Of a DNA stretch of 64,000 nt, positions 24,949 through 33,151 are shown piece by piece. The notes under the pieces were generated by a model, which searched no databases, had not been told where the DNA came from, and saw only the letters and a program-made list of their open reading frames with translations. The position numbers were made by a program, and so were the translations under genes. This DNA is from Elusimicrobiota bacterium (lineage in GTDB: Bacteria > Elusimicrobiota > Elusimicrobia > UBA1565 > UBA9628), in the NCBI GenBank assembly GCA_003452935.1, contig DMMY01000015.1, positions 1 through 64,000 on the forward strand, read 5' to 3'. Numbering within the stretch: position 1 is the first letter of the stretch; each line of letters begins with the position of its first letter.

Positions 24949-25923
24949 ATGGCGAAAGACAAGGCCGTCGTCGGCATCGATCTCGGCGCGACCAAGATGC
25001 TGGTGGGAGCGCTGCGCGGGTCTCGGGTGCTGGCCACGGTCAAGGCCAAGACCGATCCGGCCGGAGGGCTGAGGCGGTTTCTCGACGGCATCTCGGCCGC
25101 GGTCGAAGAGGTTTTGAGCCGGGCGGAAATCAGGCCGAAACAGCTCGCGGCCGTGGGCGTCGGCTGTCCCGGCGTCATAGATTACCGCAAGAACCGCATC
25201 CGTTCTTCGGCCAATATCCCCTTTCTCATTAATTTTCCGCTCGCGAAAAGGCTGGAAAGAATATTCGGGACTCCGACCACGGTGGAAAACGACGCCAATA
25301 TGGGGCTCTACGGCGAGCAGCAATTCGGCGCGGCCGCCGGGTATCGCCATGTCGCCGGGTTTTTCATGGGAACGGGCATCGGCGGCGCGCTGATCCTCGA
25401 TGGGACTTTATATCGGGGCTCCTCGGGAGCGGCCGGGGAGTTGGGCCATCTCTTCATAGACCCCCTGGGGCCGGGCTGCGGGTGCGGCAATCGCGGCTGT
25501 CTGGAGGCTGCGGCCGGCCGCCTGGCCATAGCGGCCGAAGCCGCGGCCCTGGCCTGCCGCGGCCGGGCCGACCATCTGCTTTCCGACGCCGGATCAGACC
25601 TCAGGAAGCTCAAGAGCGGGGCCCTGGCCCGCGCCGTGAAGGCCGGCGACGATGAGCTCCGGCAGCTCTTGCGCCGCAAGGCGCAGCTCGTGGGCATCGG
25701 CATGGCCAACGTGGTCAATACCCTGGATCCGGAGTGCATCGTCCTGGGGGGCGGGCTGATGGAAGCCATGCCGCAGCTGATCTTGCCCGCGGCCGAACAA
25801 TCCATGCGCGGCCACGCCATGCCCGACATCGCGGAGCACGTCAAGGTGGCCGCCGCCGAGTTGGGCGACCTGGCCATTGTCATGGGCGCGGCCAAGTGGG
25901 CCCTGGACCATGCCGGCTCCTGA
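24949..25923 (+). CDS. ROK-family sugar kinase (glucokinase-like)
   Basis: A 324-residue ROK kinase. Features: N-terminal phosphate-binding VGIDLGATKMLVG (residues 8-20), VGCPGVID, the catalytic base in VENDANMGLYGE (about 108-119), the ROK signature FMGTGIGGALI to AGELGHL, and the zinc motif GHL...PGCGCGNRGCLE (about 163-187). Length is typical. Most such proteins phosphorylate glucose or N-acetyl sugars. Its 3' end overlaps the Ppx/GppA gene by 14 bases, which in turn overlaps polyphosphate kinase, so a polyphosphate-dependent glucokinase activity, known in some ROK enzymes, deserves testing. It is first in the operon with a -10 box just 8 bases upstream. Confidence 0.85.
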   Translation: MAKDKAVVGIDLGATKMLVGALRGSRVLATVKAKTDPAGGLRRFLDGISAAVEEVLSRAEIRPKQLAAVGVGCPGVIDYRKNRIRSSANIPFLINFPLAKRLERIFGTPTTVENDANMGLYGEQQFGAAAGYRHVAGFFMGTGIGGALILDGTLYRGSSGAAGELGHLFIDPLGPGCGCGNRGCLEAAAGRLAIAAEAAALACRGRADHLLSDAGSDLRKLKSGALARAVKAGDDELRQLLRRKAQLVGIGMANVVNTLDPECIVLGGGLMEAMPQLILPAAEQSMRGHAMPDIAEHVKVAAAELGDLAIVMGAAKWALDHAGS

Positions 25924-27469
25924 GACCGCGGCCGCCAGGGAGACCGCGGCGGTCATCGACATCGGCTCTGGGGCGGTCCGCATGGTTCTCGCCGAGCTGG
26001 GTCCGGGCGCGGCGATCCGGGCCCTGGAGAACCTTTCCCAGCCCGTTCGTCTGGGCCGCGACGTATTCACCAACGGCCGCATCTCAGCTCCCGTGATGCG
26101 CGAGACCATAGAGATCCTGCGCAACTTCAAGACCGTGCTGGAAACCTATGGGGTCAAGAGACTGCACGCCATAGCGACCTCGGCGGTGCGGGAGGCGGCC
26201 AACCGGGATAATTTTATCGACAAGATATTCCTGGCCGCGGGCATCGACGTCGAGGTGGTCGAGGGCACGGAGGAAAATCGCCTGGACCTTCTGGCCGTCG
26301 AGAATTCCCTGGAGGGCAGTCTCCAGATCCAGAAAAAGAACTGCCTGATCATGGAAGTGGGCTGCGGCGCGACCGAGATCATCGTGCTTTCCAAGGGCAA
26401 GGTGGACCTGACTCGAACGCTTTTGATCGGCTCCATCCGGCTGCCGGAGCGCCTCGCGCCCGGCCGCAGCGAGTCCGGGGTCATGCAGCGCGTCGTCAAG
26501 CGCGCCGTGCACACCATGGCCGAGGACGCGCGGCGCGAGTACAACCTCGACGAGGTGGACACCTTCATCGCCATGGGCTCGGACATGCGCCTGGCCGCCC
26601 GCCAGATCGCCGGGCCCGCGGAACAGAACCATTACCAGATCGCGGCCAAGGATTTCCTGGATTTCTCCAAGTCCCTGGCCAAGGTTCCTCCCGAGGAGCT
26701 CGCGGCCCAGTACGCCATACCTTTCGCCGACGCGGAGACCCTTTATCCCGCCACGCTCATCTATTCCTGTTTTATCTCCGAAACCAAGGTGGAAAGCCTG
26801 GTGGTGCCCACGGTCAGCATCCGCGACGGCCTGCTCCTGGAGATGTCGCAGATGGTCTCCGGAGCCAAGCGCACCGACGTTTCCCGCCAGGTGACGAATT
26901 CCGCGCGCAGCCTCGGCCGCAAGTACAAGTATGACGAGCCGCATGCCCTCAATGTCGCCGCCCTCTCCGGCAGGCTATTCGACGCGCTCAAGGGCGAGCA
27001 CGGCTTGGGGCCGCGCGAGAGGATGCTGCTCGAGGCCTCGGCTCTCCTGCACGATATCGGCATATATATCTCTCCCACGAGCCACCATAAGCATTCCGCC
27101 TATCTGGTCAATGCCTCCGAGATTTTCGGCCTGCGCAAGTCGGACAAGGACATCGTGTCCAACGTGGTGCGCTACCATCGCCGCTCCCTGCCCAAACCGA
27201 CGCACACGGCTTATATGTCCCTGCCGAGGCCCGATCGGACCGTGGTTTCGAAACTCTCCGCTATTCTGAGGGTGGCGGACGCCTTGGATAATCCCCATCA
27301 GCAGAAAGTGCGCGATTTCGATCTGGAAAAGCAGCCGGAGAGCTACACCATCTGGGTCGGGCCCGAGTCCGGCGACGTTTCCCTGGAGCGCCAGTCCGTG
27401 CAGGCCAAGGGCGACATGTTCCTGGAGGTTTTCGGCGCCGGCGTGGCTCTCAAGCAGAGGGCCGCGTGA
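25910..27469 (+). CDS. ppx: Exopolyphosphatase / pppGpp phosphatase (Ppx/GppA) with HD domain
   Basis: A 519-residue protein. ATG 25910 starts it inside the ROK gene. Residues about 10-300 form the Ppx/GppA actin-like fold (AVIDIGSGAVRMV, GRDVFTNGRIS, ATSAVREAAN, VVEGTEENRLDL, IMEVGCGATEII). Residues about 330-460 form a C-terminal HD domain with HDIG and SHHKHSAYLV. The long two-domain form is that of exopolyphosphatases, which remove phosphate from polyphosphate ends; GppA activity on pppGpp is the alternative. The usual glycine-rich GGGS/T of the second phosphate loop reads GCGATE here. It is coupled to ppk by a GTGA overlap, giving synthesis and breakdown of polyphosphate in one operon. 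Confidence 0.85.
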   Translation: MPAPETAAARETAAVIDIGSGAVRMVLAELGPGAAIRALENLSQPVRLGRDVFTNGRISAPVMRETIEILRNFKTVLETYGVKRLHAIATSAVREAANRDNFIDKIFLAAGIDVEVVEGTEENRLDLLAVENSLEGSLQIQKKNCLIMEVGCGATEIIVLSKGKVDLTRTLLIGSIRLPERLAPGRSESGVMQRVVKRAVHTMAEDARREYNLDEVDTFIAMGSDMRLAARQIAGPAEQNHYQIAAKDFLDFSKSLAKVPPEELAAQYAIPFADAETLYPATLIYSCFISETKVESLVVPTVSIRDGLLLEMSQMVSGAKRTDVSRQVTNSARSLGRKYKYDEPHALNVAALSGRLFDALKGEHGLGPRERMLLEASALLHDIGIYISPTSHHKHSAYLVNASEIFGLRKSDKDIVSNVVRYHRRSLPKPTHTAYMSLPRPDRTVVSKLSAILRVADALDNPHQQKVRDFDLEKQPESYTIWVGPESGDVSLERQSVQAKGDMFLEVFGAGVALKQRAA

Positions 27470-29526
27470 GTCCGGACGGAGAGGGCGCTTTTCTGGACCG
27501 GGAGCTCTCGCTTCTGGAATTCCAGGCCCGGGTCCTATCCGAGGGCATGGATCCGTCCAATCCCCTGCTCGAGCGCCTCAAGTTCATCGGCATCGTGAGC
27601 TCCAATATGGACGAATTCTTCATGAATCGGGTGCCGCGCCTGGAGCGCAAGAATCCGGTCGCCGAGGCGGCGCGGCAGAAATCCCGGGACTTGCTGCAGC
27701 GGCAGTGGCGCTATTTCGTTGAAACCCTGATTCCTGAATTGGAGGCCGGAGGCATCGCCCGCGTCGCGGCCAGCGCCTTGGACGAGCGGCAGACTTCCTA
27801 TCTGGGCCGTTTCTTCGCCAGCGAGCTCTTTCCGGTCCTGACGCCTATCGCCTTGGCGCCGGACCGGGAAGTCCCGGTTCTCGCCAATCTGGGGCTTTTC
27901 CTCATCGCCGCTCTGGCCGAACCCGGGCGGCGCAACGCCGTCAAGTACGCCTTGGTCGAGATTCCCCAGAATCTGCCGCGCCTGGTGGCCCTGCCGGCGC
28001 AAAACGGATATCGTTTCGTGCTCATCGAGGATGTCTTGCGCATGAACGCGGGCGCCTTGTTCCCGGGCTACGAGGTCCTGGCCACAGGCCTCATGCGGCC
28101 CACGCGCGCCGCCGGCATGTCCATCGACGAGGAGCGCGATGAGGACTTCATGAAGGTGATGTCCGAGGCCGTCAAGGCCAGGCGTCAAAACCCGGTCGTG
28201 CGCCTGGAGGTCTCCGCGCCCGCCGAGATGACGGCCTTCGTGCGCGAGCGCCTCGGCCTCGCCGAGGCCGAGATCTTCGAATATCCGGACTGGCTGGATC
28301 TTAAAAGCGTCTCCCAACTCGCCTTCCAAGCCGGCTTCGAGGAACTCAAACGTCCGGCGTGGGAGCCCCGGCCGGTCATGGAGTTCGAGCGGGCCGACGA
28401 TCTCTGGAAACTGCTGCGAGACTCGGACGTTATCGTTCACCACCCCTACGAAAGCTTCGATGTCGTCGGCCGTTTCCTGCGCGAGGCCGCGGAGGATCCC
28501 GACGTCCTGGCCATCAAGCAGACCCTTTACCGCGCCGGCCGGCAGTCCTCGGTCATCAATGCCCTGGAGCTGGCCGCGGAACGAGGCAAGCGGGTCACGG
28601 TCTTGGTCGAGCTCAAGGCGCGCTTCGACGAGGAGAACAATATCGAGTGGGCGCGGCGCCTGGAGGCGGCCGGGGCGAGCGTGATCTACGGGGTCGCGGG
28701 ACTCAAGACCCACGCCAAGGCCTGCCTGGTCGTGCGCCGGGAACCGGAGGGAATCCGGCGCTACGTGCACCTTTCCACCGGCAACTACAACGAGAGGACG
28801 GCGCGGCTCTACTCGGACATCGGGTTTTTCACCTCCAAGGAGGATTATGCCGCCGACGTCTCGGCCTTCTTCAACATGATCACGGGCTATTCCCAGCCCG
28901 CGAACTGGGCCAAGATCGAGGCGGCGCCCTACGGCCTGCGGCGCCGGCTCTTGCGCCTCATCGCGCGCGAGGCCATGACCTCGACCAAGGCACGGCCGGG
29001 CCTGATCATGGCCAAGATGAATTCCTTGGTCGATCCCGAGCTCATCGAGGCGCTCTATGCCGCCTCCAAGGCGGGAGTGCAGGTGCGGCTCAACGTCAGG
29101 GGCGTCTGCTGTCTGCGTCCCGGGGTCAAGGATTTAAGCGAAAATATTGAGGTCGTGAGCATCGTGGACATGTTTTTGGAGCACGCCCGGATTTTCTATT
29201 TCGCCAACCATGGCGAGGAGGAGGTCTACCTCTCCAGCGCGGATTGGATGCCGCGCAACCTGGACCGCCGCGTGGAGATCATGTTCCCGGTGGAAGACCC
29301 GGCGTGCCGGCGGGAGCTCGGCGAGCTTCTGAAGCTATACCTGCGCGACAACGAGAAAGCCTGGCAGCTGCAGGGCGACGGCAGCTACCGCAAGCTCGCG
29401 GGCGACGCCAAGAAGCGGCTGCGGGCTCAGGAACAGCTCTGCAGCCGCGCCGCCGAGAAGCAGCGGCTCTTCGCCAAATCCGCGCCCGCCCAGCTCAAGC
29501 CCCGGACCGCGCCCAAGCCGGCCTGA
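27466..29526 (+). CDS. ppk: Polyphosphate kinase 1
   Basis: A 686-residue Ppk1, which polymerises the gamma-phosphate of ATP into polyphosphate. All regions are visible: N domain (LDRELSLLEFQARVL, SSNMDEFFMNRV), head domain, and the two catalytic C domains with the autophosphorylated histidine in LKTHAKACLVVRRE (about residue 418) and the second histidine in MFLEHARIFYF (about 569), plus YVHLSTGNYNE. Length is normal. It starts at GTG 27466 in a 4-base overlap with ppx. A lysine/proline tail ends the protein. No transcription terminator is evident in the 31 bases before the convergent methyltransferase gene. Confidence 0.95.
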   Translation: MSPDGEGAFLDRELSLLEFQARVLSEGMDPSNPLLERLKFIGIVSSNMDEFFMNRVPRLERKNPVAEAARQKSRDLLQRQWRYFVETLIPELEAGGIARVAASALDERQTSYLGRFFASELFPVLTPIALAPDREVPVLANLGLFLIAALAEPGRRNAVKYALVEIPQNLPRLVALPAQNGYRFVLIEDVLRMNAGALFPGYEVLATGLMRPTRAAGMSIDEERDEDFMKVMSEAVKARRQNPVVRLEVSAPAEMTAFVRERLGLAEAEIFEYPDWLDLKSVSQLAFQAGFEELKRPAWEPRPVMEFERADDLWKLLRDSDVIVHHPYESFDVVGRFLREAAEDPDVLAIKQTLYRAGRQSSVINALELAAERGKRVTVLVELKARFDEENNIEWARRLEAAGASVIYGVAGLKTHAKACLVVRREPEGIRRYVHLSTGNYNERTARLYSDIGFFTSKEDYAADVSAFFNMITGYSQPANWAKIEAAPYGLRRRLLRLIAREAMTSTKARPGLIMAKMNSLVDPELIEALYAASKAGVQVRLNVRGVCCLRPGVKDLSENIEVVSIVDMFLEHARIFYFANHGEEEVYLSSADWMPRNLDRRVEIMFPVEDPACRRELGELLKLYLRDNEKAWQLQGDGSYRKLAGDAKKRLRAQEQLCSRAAEKQRLFAKSAPAQLKPRTAPKPA

Positions 29527-29557
29527 GCTGGCCTATGGTGTCAGGCATTTACGTTTT

Positions 29558-30568
29558 TTACGATTTACCGGAGCGTGAGCCCACGATTAATGTCGAGGCG
29601 AAGGGCGTGTCCCGCCGTTTGATGGAGCCAAAGCCCGCCTGCTTGAGCCAGGAGCGAATTTCCGATTCCGTGTAGGTGTCTCCGGCTGCGGTCGCGGTGA
29701 GCATATTGAGGGCGAAAATGGCTCCAAACGCCGGGGCTGTGCGGTCCGGATTCATGACAAAGTCCTGGATGACGATTCGTCCTCCGGGATTGAGGCTGCG
29801 GCGGCATTTGCGCAACAGACGGATATTGGCTGTTGGTGAATTGCTGTGGATAATCGCGGAGAGGAGCACAAGTTCAAAGCCTTTAGGCAGAGGGTCCTTT
29901 TCATAGTCGCCGGCGCGCACCGCGACTCTGCCGGAGAGGCCCTCCCTGCTGATGTAGCGTCGGGTCAAGGGCGCGACTTGGGGCAAATCGAAGACGGTCG
30001 CGCGCAATCCGGGCTTGGCCCGGACAAAGGCCATGGCATAGGCGCCCGAGCCGCCGCCTACGTCCAGAACGCTCTCCACCGCGCCGAGGTCCAGGCCCTT
30101 GACCACGGCGTCGGCTTGGGCGCGGGCGCGCTCGTGCATGGCCGAAATGAAGGCGGAAAGCCAGGCCGCTCCGCGGCGGCCGACAGAGGGCTCGAGGACG
30201 CTTCGGCCGCGGCGGACCGCGGCTGTCAAGGTGGACCAGGAATCCCAGAGGTGGACGCAATGCCCCAACCCGGCTAAATATTCCGGCCGGCCTCGGACCA
30301 GATGGCGGGCGGCGAGAGGCGTGTTCGAGAACAGCCTTCCCTTCTTGCGCGTCAGGCCCAAGGAGACTAGGGCGTTTAAGAGGCGGTCCGTGGCCCGGTT
30401 GTCGCACCGGATGCGCCGCGCCGCCTGAACGGAGTCGATCGGGCCTCGATCCAGAGCGGTGAATATATCCAGGTCGAAGGCCGTCAGCAGTATCCGGCTG
30501 GCCATGAAGCCGCGGGCGAGGGCCATGATCGGCGCGGCTTGGTGGCGGCCCGCGAAGTCGGGAATCAT
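29558..30568 (-). CDS. SAM-dependent O-methyltransferase (class I, acetylserotonin OMT-like)
   Basis: A 336-residue methyltransferase of the small-molecule O-methyltransferase group (hydroxyneurosporene or acetylserotonin type). An N-terminal winged-helix dimerisation domain (ILLTAFDLDIFTAL, DRLLNALVSLGLTRKKGRLFSNT) precedes the SAM-binding domain with VLDVGGGSGAYAMAF (about residues 167-181), TVFDLPQVAP and GGRIVIQDF. The catalytic region contains HSNSPTANIRLLRKC. The substrate is unknown; no pigment or quinone genes are near. It is third in a minus-strand row after asnS and a REC-kinase gene, with 22 bases between, so it may share their mRNA. No good ribosome site precedes ATG 30568. Confidence 0.8.
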   Translation of the reverse strand: MIPDFAGRHQAAPIMALARGFMASRILLTAFDLDIFTALDRGPIDSVQAARRIRCDNRATDRLLNALVSLGLTRKKGRLFSNTPLAARHLVRGRPEYLAGLGHCVHLWDSWSTLTAAVRRGRSVLEPSVGRRGAAWLSAFISAMHERARAQADAVVKGLDLGAVESVLDVGGGSGAYAMAFVRAKPGLRATVFDLPQVAPLTRRYISREGLSGRVAVRAGDYEKDPLPKGFELVLLSAIIHSNSPTANIRLLRKCRRSLNPGGRIVIQDFVMNPDRTAPAFGAIFALNMLTATAAGDTYTESEIRSWLKQAGFGSIKRRDTPFASTLIVGSRSGKS

Positions 30569-30590
30569 GGCTGCTGTCTGTTTCTACGGC

Positions 30591-31685
30591 TCAGGCCGAT
30601 GGGGGGATGGCAGGCAGATCCACTATAAACAGGCTGCCGCCGCCCGGCTGGTCCTCCACGCGGATAGTGCCCTTGAGGGCTTGCGTGGCGATGCGGCAGA
30701 AGGCGAGACCGATTCCCGTCCCTTCCCGCGGGGTCCCGGTCGTGTACTTATCGAAGATTTGGGTCTTGCGGCCGTTGGGCACCCCCGGTCCATGGTCGCA
30801 GACCGCGAAGCGCGGCTGGCCGTTGTTGAGCGTCGCTTCCACGCTGACGGTCTGGCCGCGGGAAGAGAATTTGAGGGCATTTGACACCAGGTTGACGAGA
30901 ATGCGGAACACGAGGTTGGCGTCGGTCTGCAGGATCGCGGCTTCGGGCGCGACCCGGATTTTTAAGTTGACTTCCCGGGCGCGGCAATGGCCTTGGAAAA
31001 GGGTTTGAATTTTTGAGAGGAGAATCTCCATGTTGGTCGAAGCTATTTCGGGCGCGAGTCGGGCCTGCTCCGCCTGTCCGATGTCCAACAGATCGTTGAG
31101 CATGAGGAGCATGAAGTCCGCGGCCGTGCCCGCGGAAGCCAGCAGGTTTTGGTAGGCGGCGTCGCTGATGAGGCCGTGCTTCATGGCCAGCTGCAGGGTC
31201 CCCTTGATGGAAGTCAAGGGCGCCTTGAGATCATGCACGATCATGTCCGTCAGGTCCTGTCGGGCGCGGTTGCGCAGCTCCAGCTCGTAGTTGCGGCGGG
31301 AAAGCTTGTCCCGGGACGCTTTGAGCTTAAGATGCACCTGTATCCTGGCCAGGAGCTCTTCCACGGCGAAAGGCTTGGGGATATAATCCATGGCGCCCAG
31401 GCGAAAGCACTCCAGGCGGGTCTGGATGTCGCCCGAGGCGGTGAGGAACATGAAGGGAACCTCGCCCTCCGGCCCCAGATTAAGCTCCCGCACCAGATCC
31501 AGGCCGTTGCCGTCAGGCAGGCCGATGTCCACGATTAAGAGATCCGGCCGACCCGCCGAAAAAAACTTGCGCGCCTCGCTGGCCGTGCCGCAGATGACGG
31601 CCGTATAGCCGGCGTTTTCCAGCACGGTCTTGGCATAGCCTTGGATGCAGGGATCATCTTCGACGATCAGGATTTTATGGGGCAT
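30591..31685 (-). CDS. Receiver-histidine kinase protein (REC-HisKA-HATPase)
   Basis: A 364-residue soluble signalling protein with the receiver at the front. Residues 1-120 are a receiver domain (acidic pair EDD, phosphoacceptor in LLIVDIGLPDGNG, and the KPF lysine). Then a linker helix and HisKA domain with H in IVHDLKAPLTSI (about residue 153), and an HATPase domain with NLVSNALKF, DHGPGVP and GTGIGLAF. All phosphorylation residues are intact. No membrane segment, so it probably takes its phosphate from another kinase and passes it on. A GAGGTGA ribosome site precedes ATG 31685, 11 bases downstream of asnS. Confidence 0.85.
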   Translation of the reverse strand: MPHKILIVEDDPCIQGYAKTVLENAGYTAVICGTASEARKFFSAGRPDLLIVDIGLPDGNGLDLVRELNLGPEGEVPFMFLTASGDIQTRLECFRLGAMDYIPKPFAVEELLARIQVHLKLKASRDKLSRRNYELELRNRARQDLTDMIVHDLKAPLTSIKGTLQLAMKHGLISDAAYQNLLASAGTAADFMLLMLNDLLDIGQAEQARLAPEIASTNMEILLSKIQTLFQGHCRAREVNLKIRVAPEAAILQTDANLVFRILVNLVSNALKFSSRGQTVSVEATLNNGQPRFAVCDHGPGVPNGRKTQIFDKYTTGTPREGTGIGLAFCRIATQALKGTIRVEDQPGGGSLFIVDLPAIPPSA

Positions 31686-31696
31686 GGCTCACCTCG

Positions 31697-33016
31697 TCAC
31701 GGATAGATGCGATAAAGCATGCGGGGAAAGGCTATGGTTTCCCGTATATGCTCTGTGCCGCATATCCAGGCCGTGGTGCGTTCCACTCCCAGGCCGAAGC
31801 CGCCGTGGGGGACGGAGCCGTAGCGGCGCAGGTCCAGGTACCACTCGAAAGCTTCCTTGGGGAGGCCGTGCTTGCCGATCTGGGCCTCCAGATAGGACAG
31901 ATCATCCGCGCGCTGTCCGCCGCCGATGATCTCTCCGAAGCCTTCCGGTGCGAGCACGTCCACGCACAGGGCGAGCTTTTCGTCGGCTGGGTCGCGCTTC
32001 ATGTAGAAGGCCTTTACGTCCGCGGGGTAGCGGTGCACCATGACCGGACGGTCGAACTCCTCGGAAATCGCGGTTTCCTGGGGCGCTCCGAAGTCGTCGC
32101 CCCATGCGAAGCTGACGTTTTTTCGCTTCAGTATGGCCGCCGCCTCGTCGTAGCTGACCCGCGGGAAGGGGGGAAGTATCTTCTCGAGCTTGGAGGCGTC
32201 CCTTTCGAGTTCCTTGAGGTCCTCGCGGCAGTTTTCCAGGCAATGCCTCACCACGTGGCAGAGGAAGCGCTCGGCCAGGTCCATGACGCCGTTGAGGTCG
32301 CAATAAGCCACCTCGGGCTCCACCATCCAGAACTCGGTCAGGTGCCGCCTCGTTTTGGAGCGTTCGGCCCGGAACGTGGGGCCGAAACAATAGACCTTGC
32401 CCAGGGCCATGGCCGCGGCTTCCATGTAAAGCTGGCCCGATTGGGTCAGATAGGCCTTGCCCTCCTCGAAATATTCCAGCTCGAAAAGGTTGCTCGTTCC
32501 CTCGCAGGCGCTGGGCGTGAAGATCGGCGCGTCGACCTGGACGAAGCCGTCCCCGTCGAAGAAGCCGCTGATGGCGCGCTTGACCTGATGGCGCACCCGG
32601 GCGATGGCCGCCTGCTTGCGCGAGCGCAGCCACAGGTGCCGGTTGGTGAGCAGGAAATCCGGGCCGTGTTCCTTGGGGCCGATGGGGTATTCCGGGCCTT
32701 GGTGCACGATGCGCAGATCCTTGACCCCGATTTCCACGCCGCCCGGGGAGCGTTCGTCGCCGCGCGCGCTGCCGCGCAGAACGAGGGCTGTTTCCTGCGT
32801 CAGCGACTTGGCTCGTTCGAAAACTTCCGGGGAAACGTCGCCTTGAAAGACCACGGCCTGGCAGATGCCGGAGCCGTCGCGCATCAGCAAAAACGCCAGC
32901 TTGCCCTTGCTGCGCATGTTGTAGAGCCAGCCTTGCAAGGAGACTTCCTGGCCGGCATGGGCCTTGAGGTCCTTGATGCGCACGGCTGGGGGGAAGCCTT
33001 CGGGCAGGGCGGCCAT
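31697..33016 (-). CDS. asnS: Asparaginyl-tRNA synthetase
   Basis: A class II aminoacyl-tRNA synthetase that charges tRNA-Asn. The N-terminal OB-fold anticodon domain (VSLQGWLYNMRSKGKLAFL) is followed by the catalytic core with motif 2 (FGPTFRAERSKTRRHLTEFWMVEPE) and motif 3 (FGLGVERTTAWICG). I place the start at ATG 33016 (439 residues) because AGGAG lies exactly 6 bases upstream; ATG 33043, 9 codons earlier, lacks a ribosome site. It is preceded by a -10 box TATATT at 33073-33068. Its presence suggests direct Asn charging rather than only the amidotransferase route. Confidence 0.95.
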   Translation of the reverse strand: MAALPEGFPPAVRIKDLKAHAGQEVSLQGWLYNMRSKGKLAFLLMRDGSGICQAVVFQGDVSPEVFERAKSLTQETALVLRGSARGDERSPGGVEIGVKDLRIVHQGPEYPIGPKEHGPDFLLTNRHLWLRSRKQAAIARVRHQVKRAISGFFDGDGFVQVDAPIFTPSACEGTSNLFELEYFEEGKAYLTQSGQLYMEAAAMALGKVYCFGPTFRAERSKTRRHLTEFWMVEPEVAYCDLNGVMDLAERFLCHVVRHCLENCREDLKELERDASKLEKILPPFPRVSYDEAAAILKRKNVSFAWGDDFGAPQETAISEEFDRPVMVHRYPADVKAFYMKRDPADEKLALCVDVLAPEGFGEIIGGGQRADDLSYLEAQIGKHGLPKEAFEWYLDLRRYGSVPHGGFGLGVERTTAWICGTEHIRETIAFPRMLYRIYP

Positions 33017-33067
33017 GAGGTGCTCCTGGGTTGAGGTTTTCATGGGAAATGGGCTTTCTATGGAGCT

Positions 33068-33073
33068 AATATA
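33068..33073 (-). promoter_or_regulatory. Possible -10 box of the asnS operon
   Basis: TATATT on the minus strand, about 50 bases before ATG 33016; the -35 region is poor. The space between the S41 gene's end and asnS contains no other gene. Confidence 0.35.
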
Positions 33074-33151
33074 CCTAAATTGCAGGGAAGGAGGAAATCA
33101 TAATCCTTCCGGTTTTGCCGGGGGGTATCGCCGTCGAGAGACTGCTCGCTA

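Noticed and set aside
31748..33034. Open frame of 428 codons opposite asnS
   Set aside because: Complete antisense of a clear AsnRS; typical of high-GC coding DNA, no motif.
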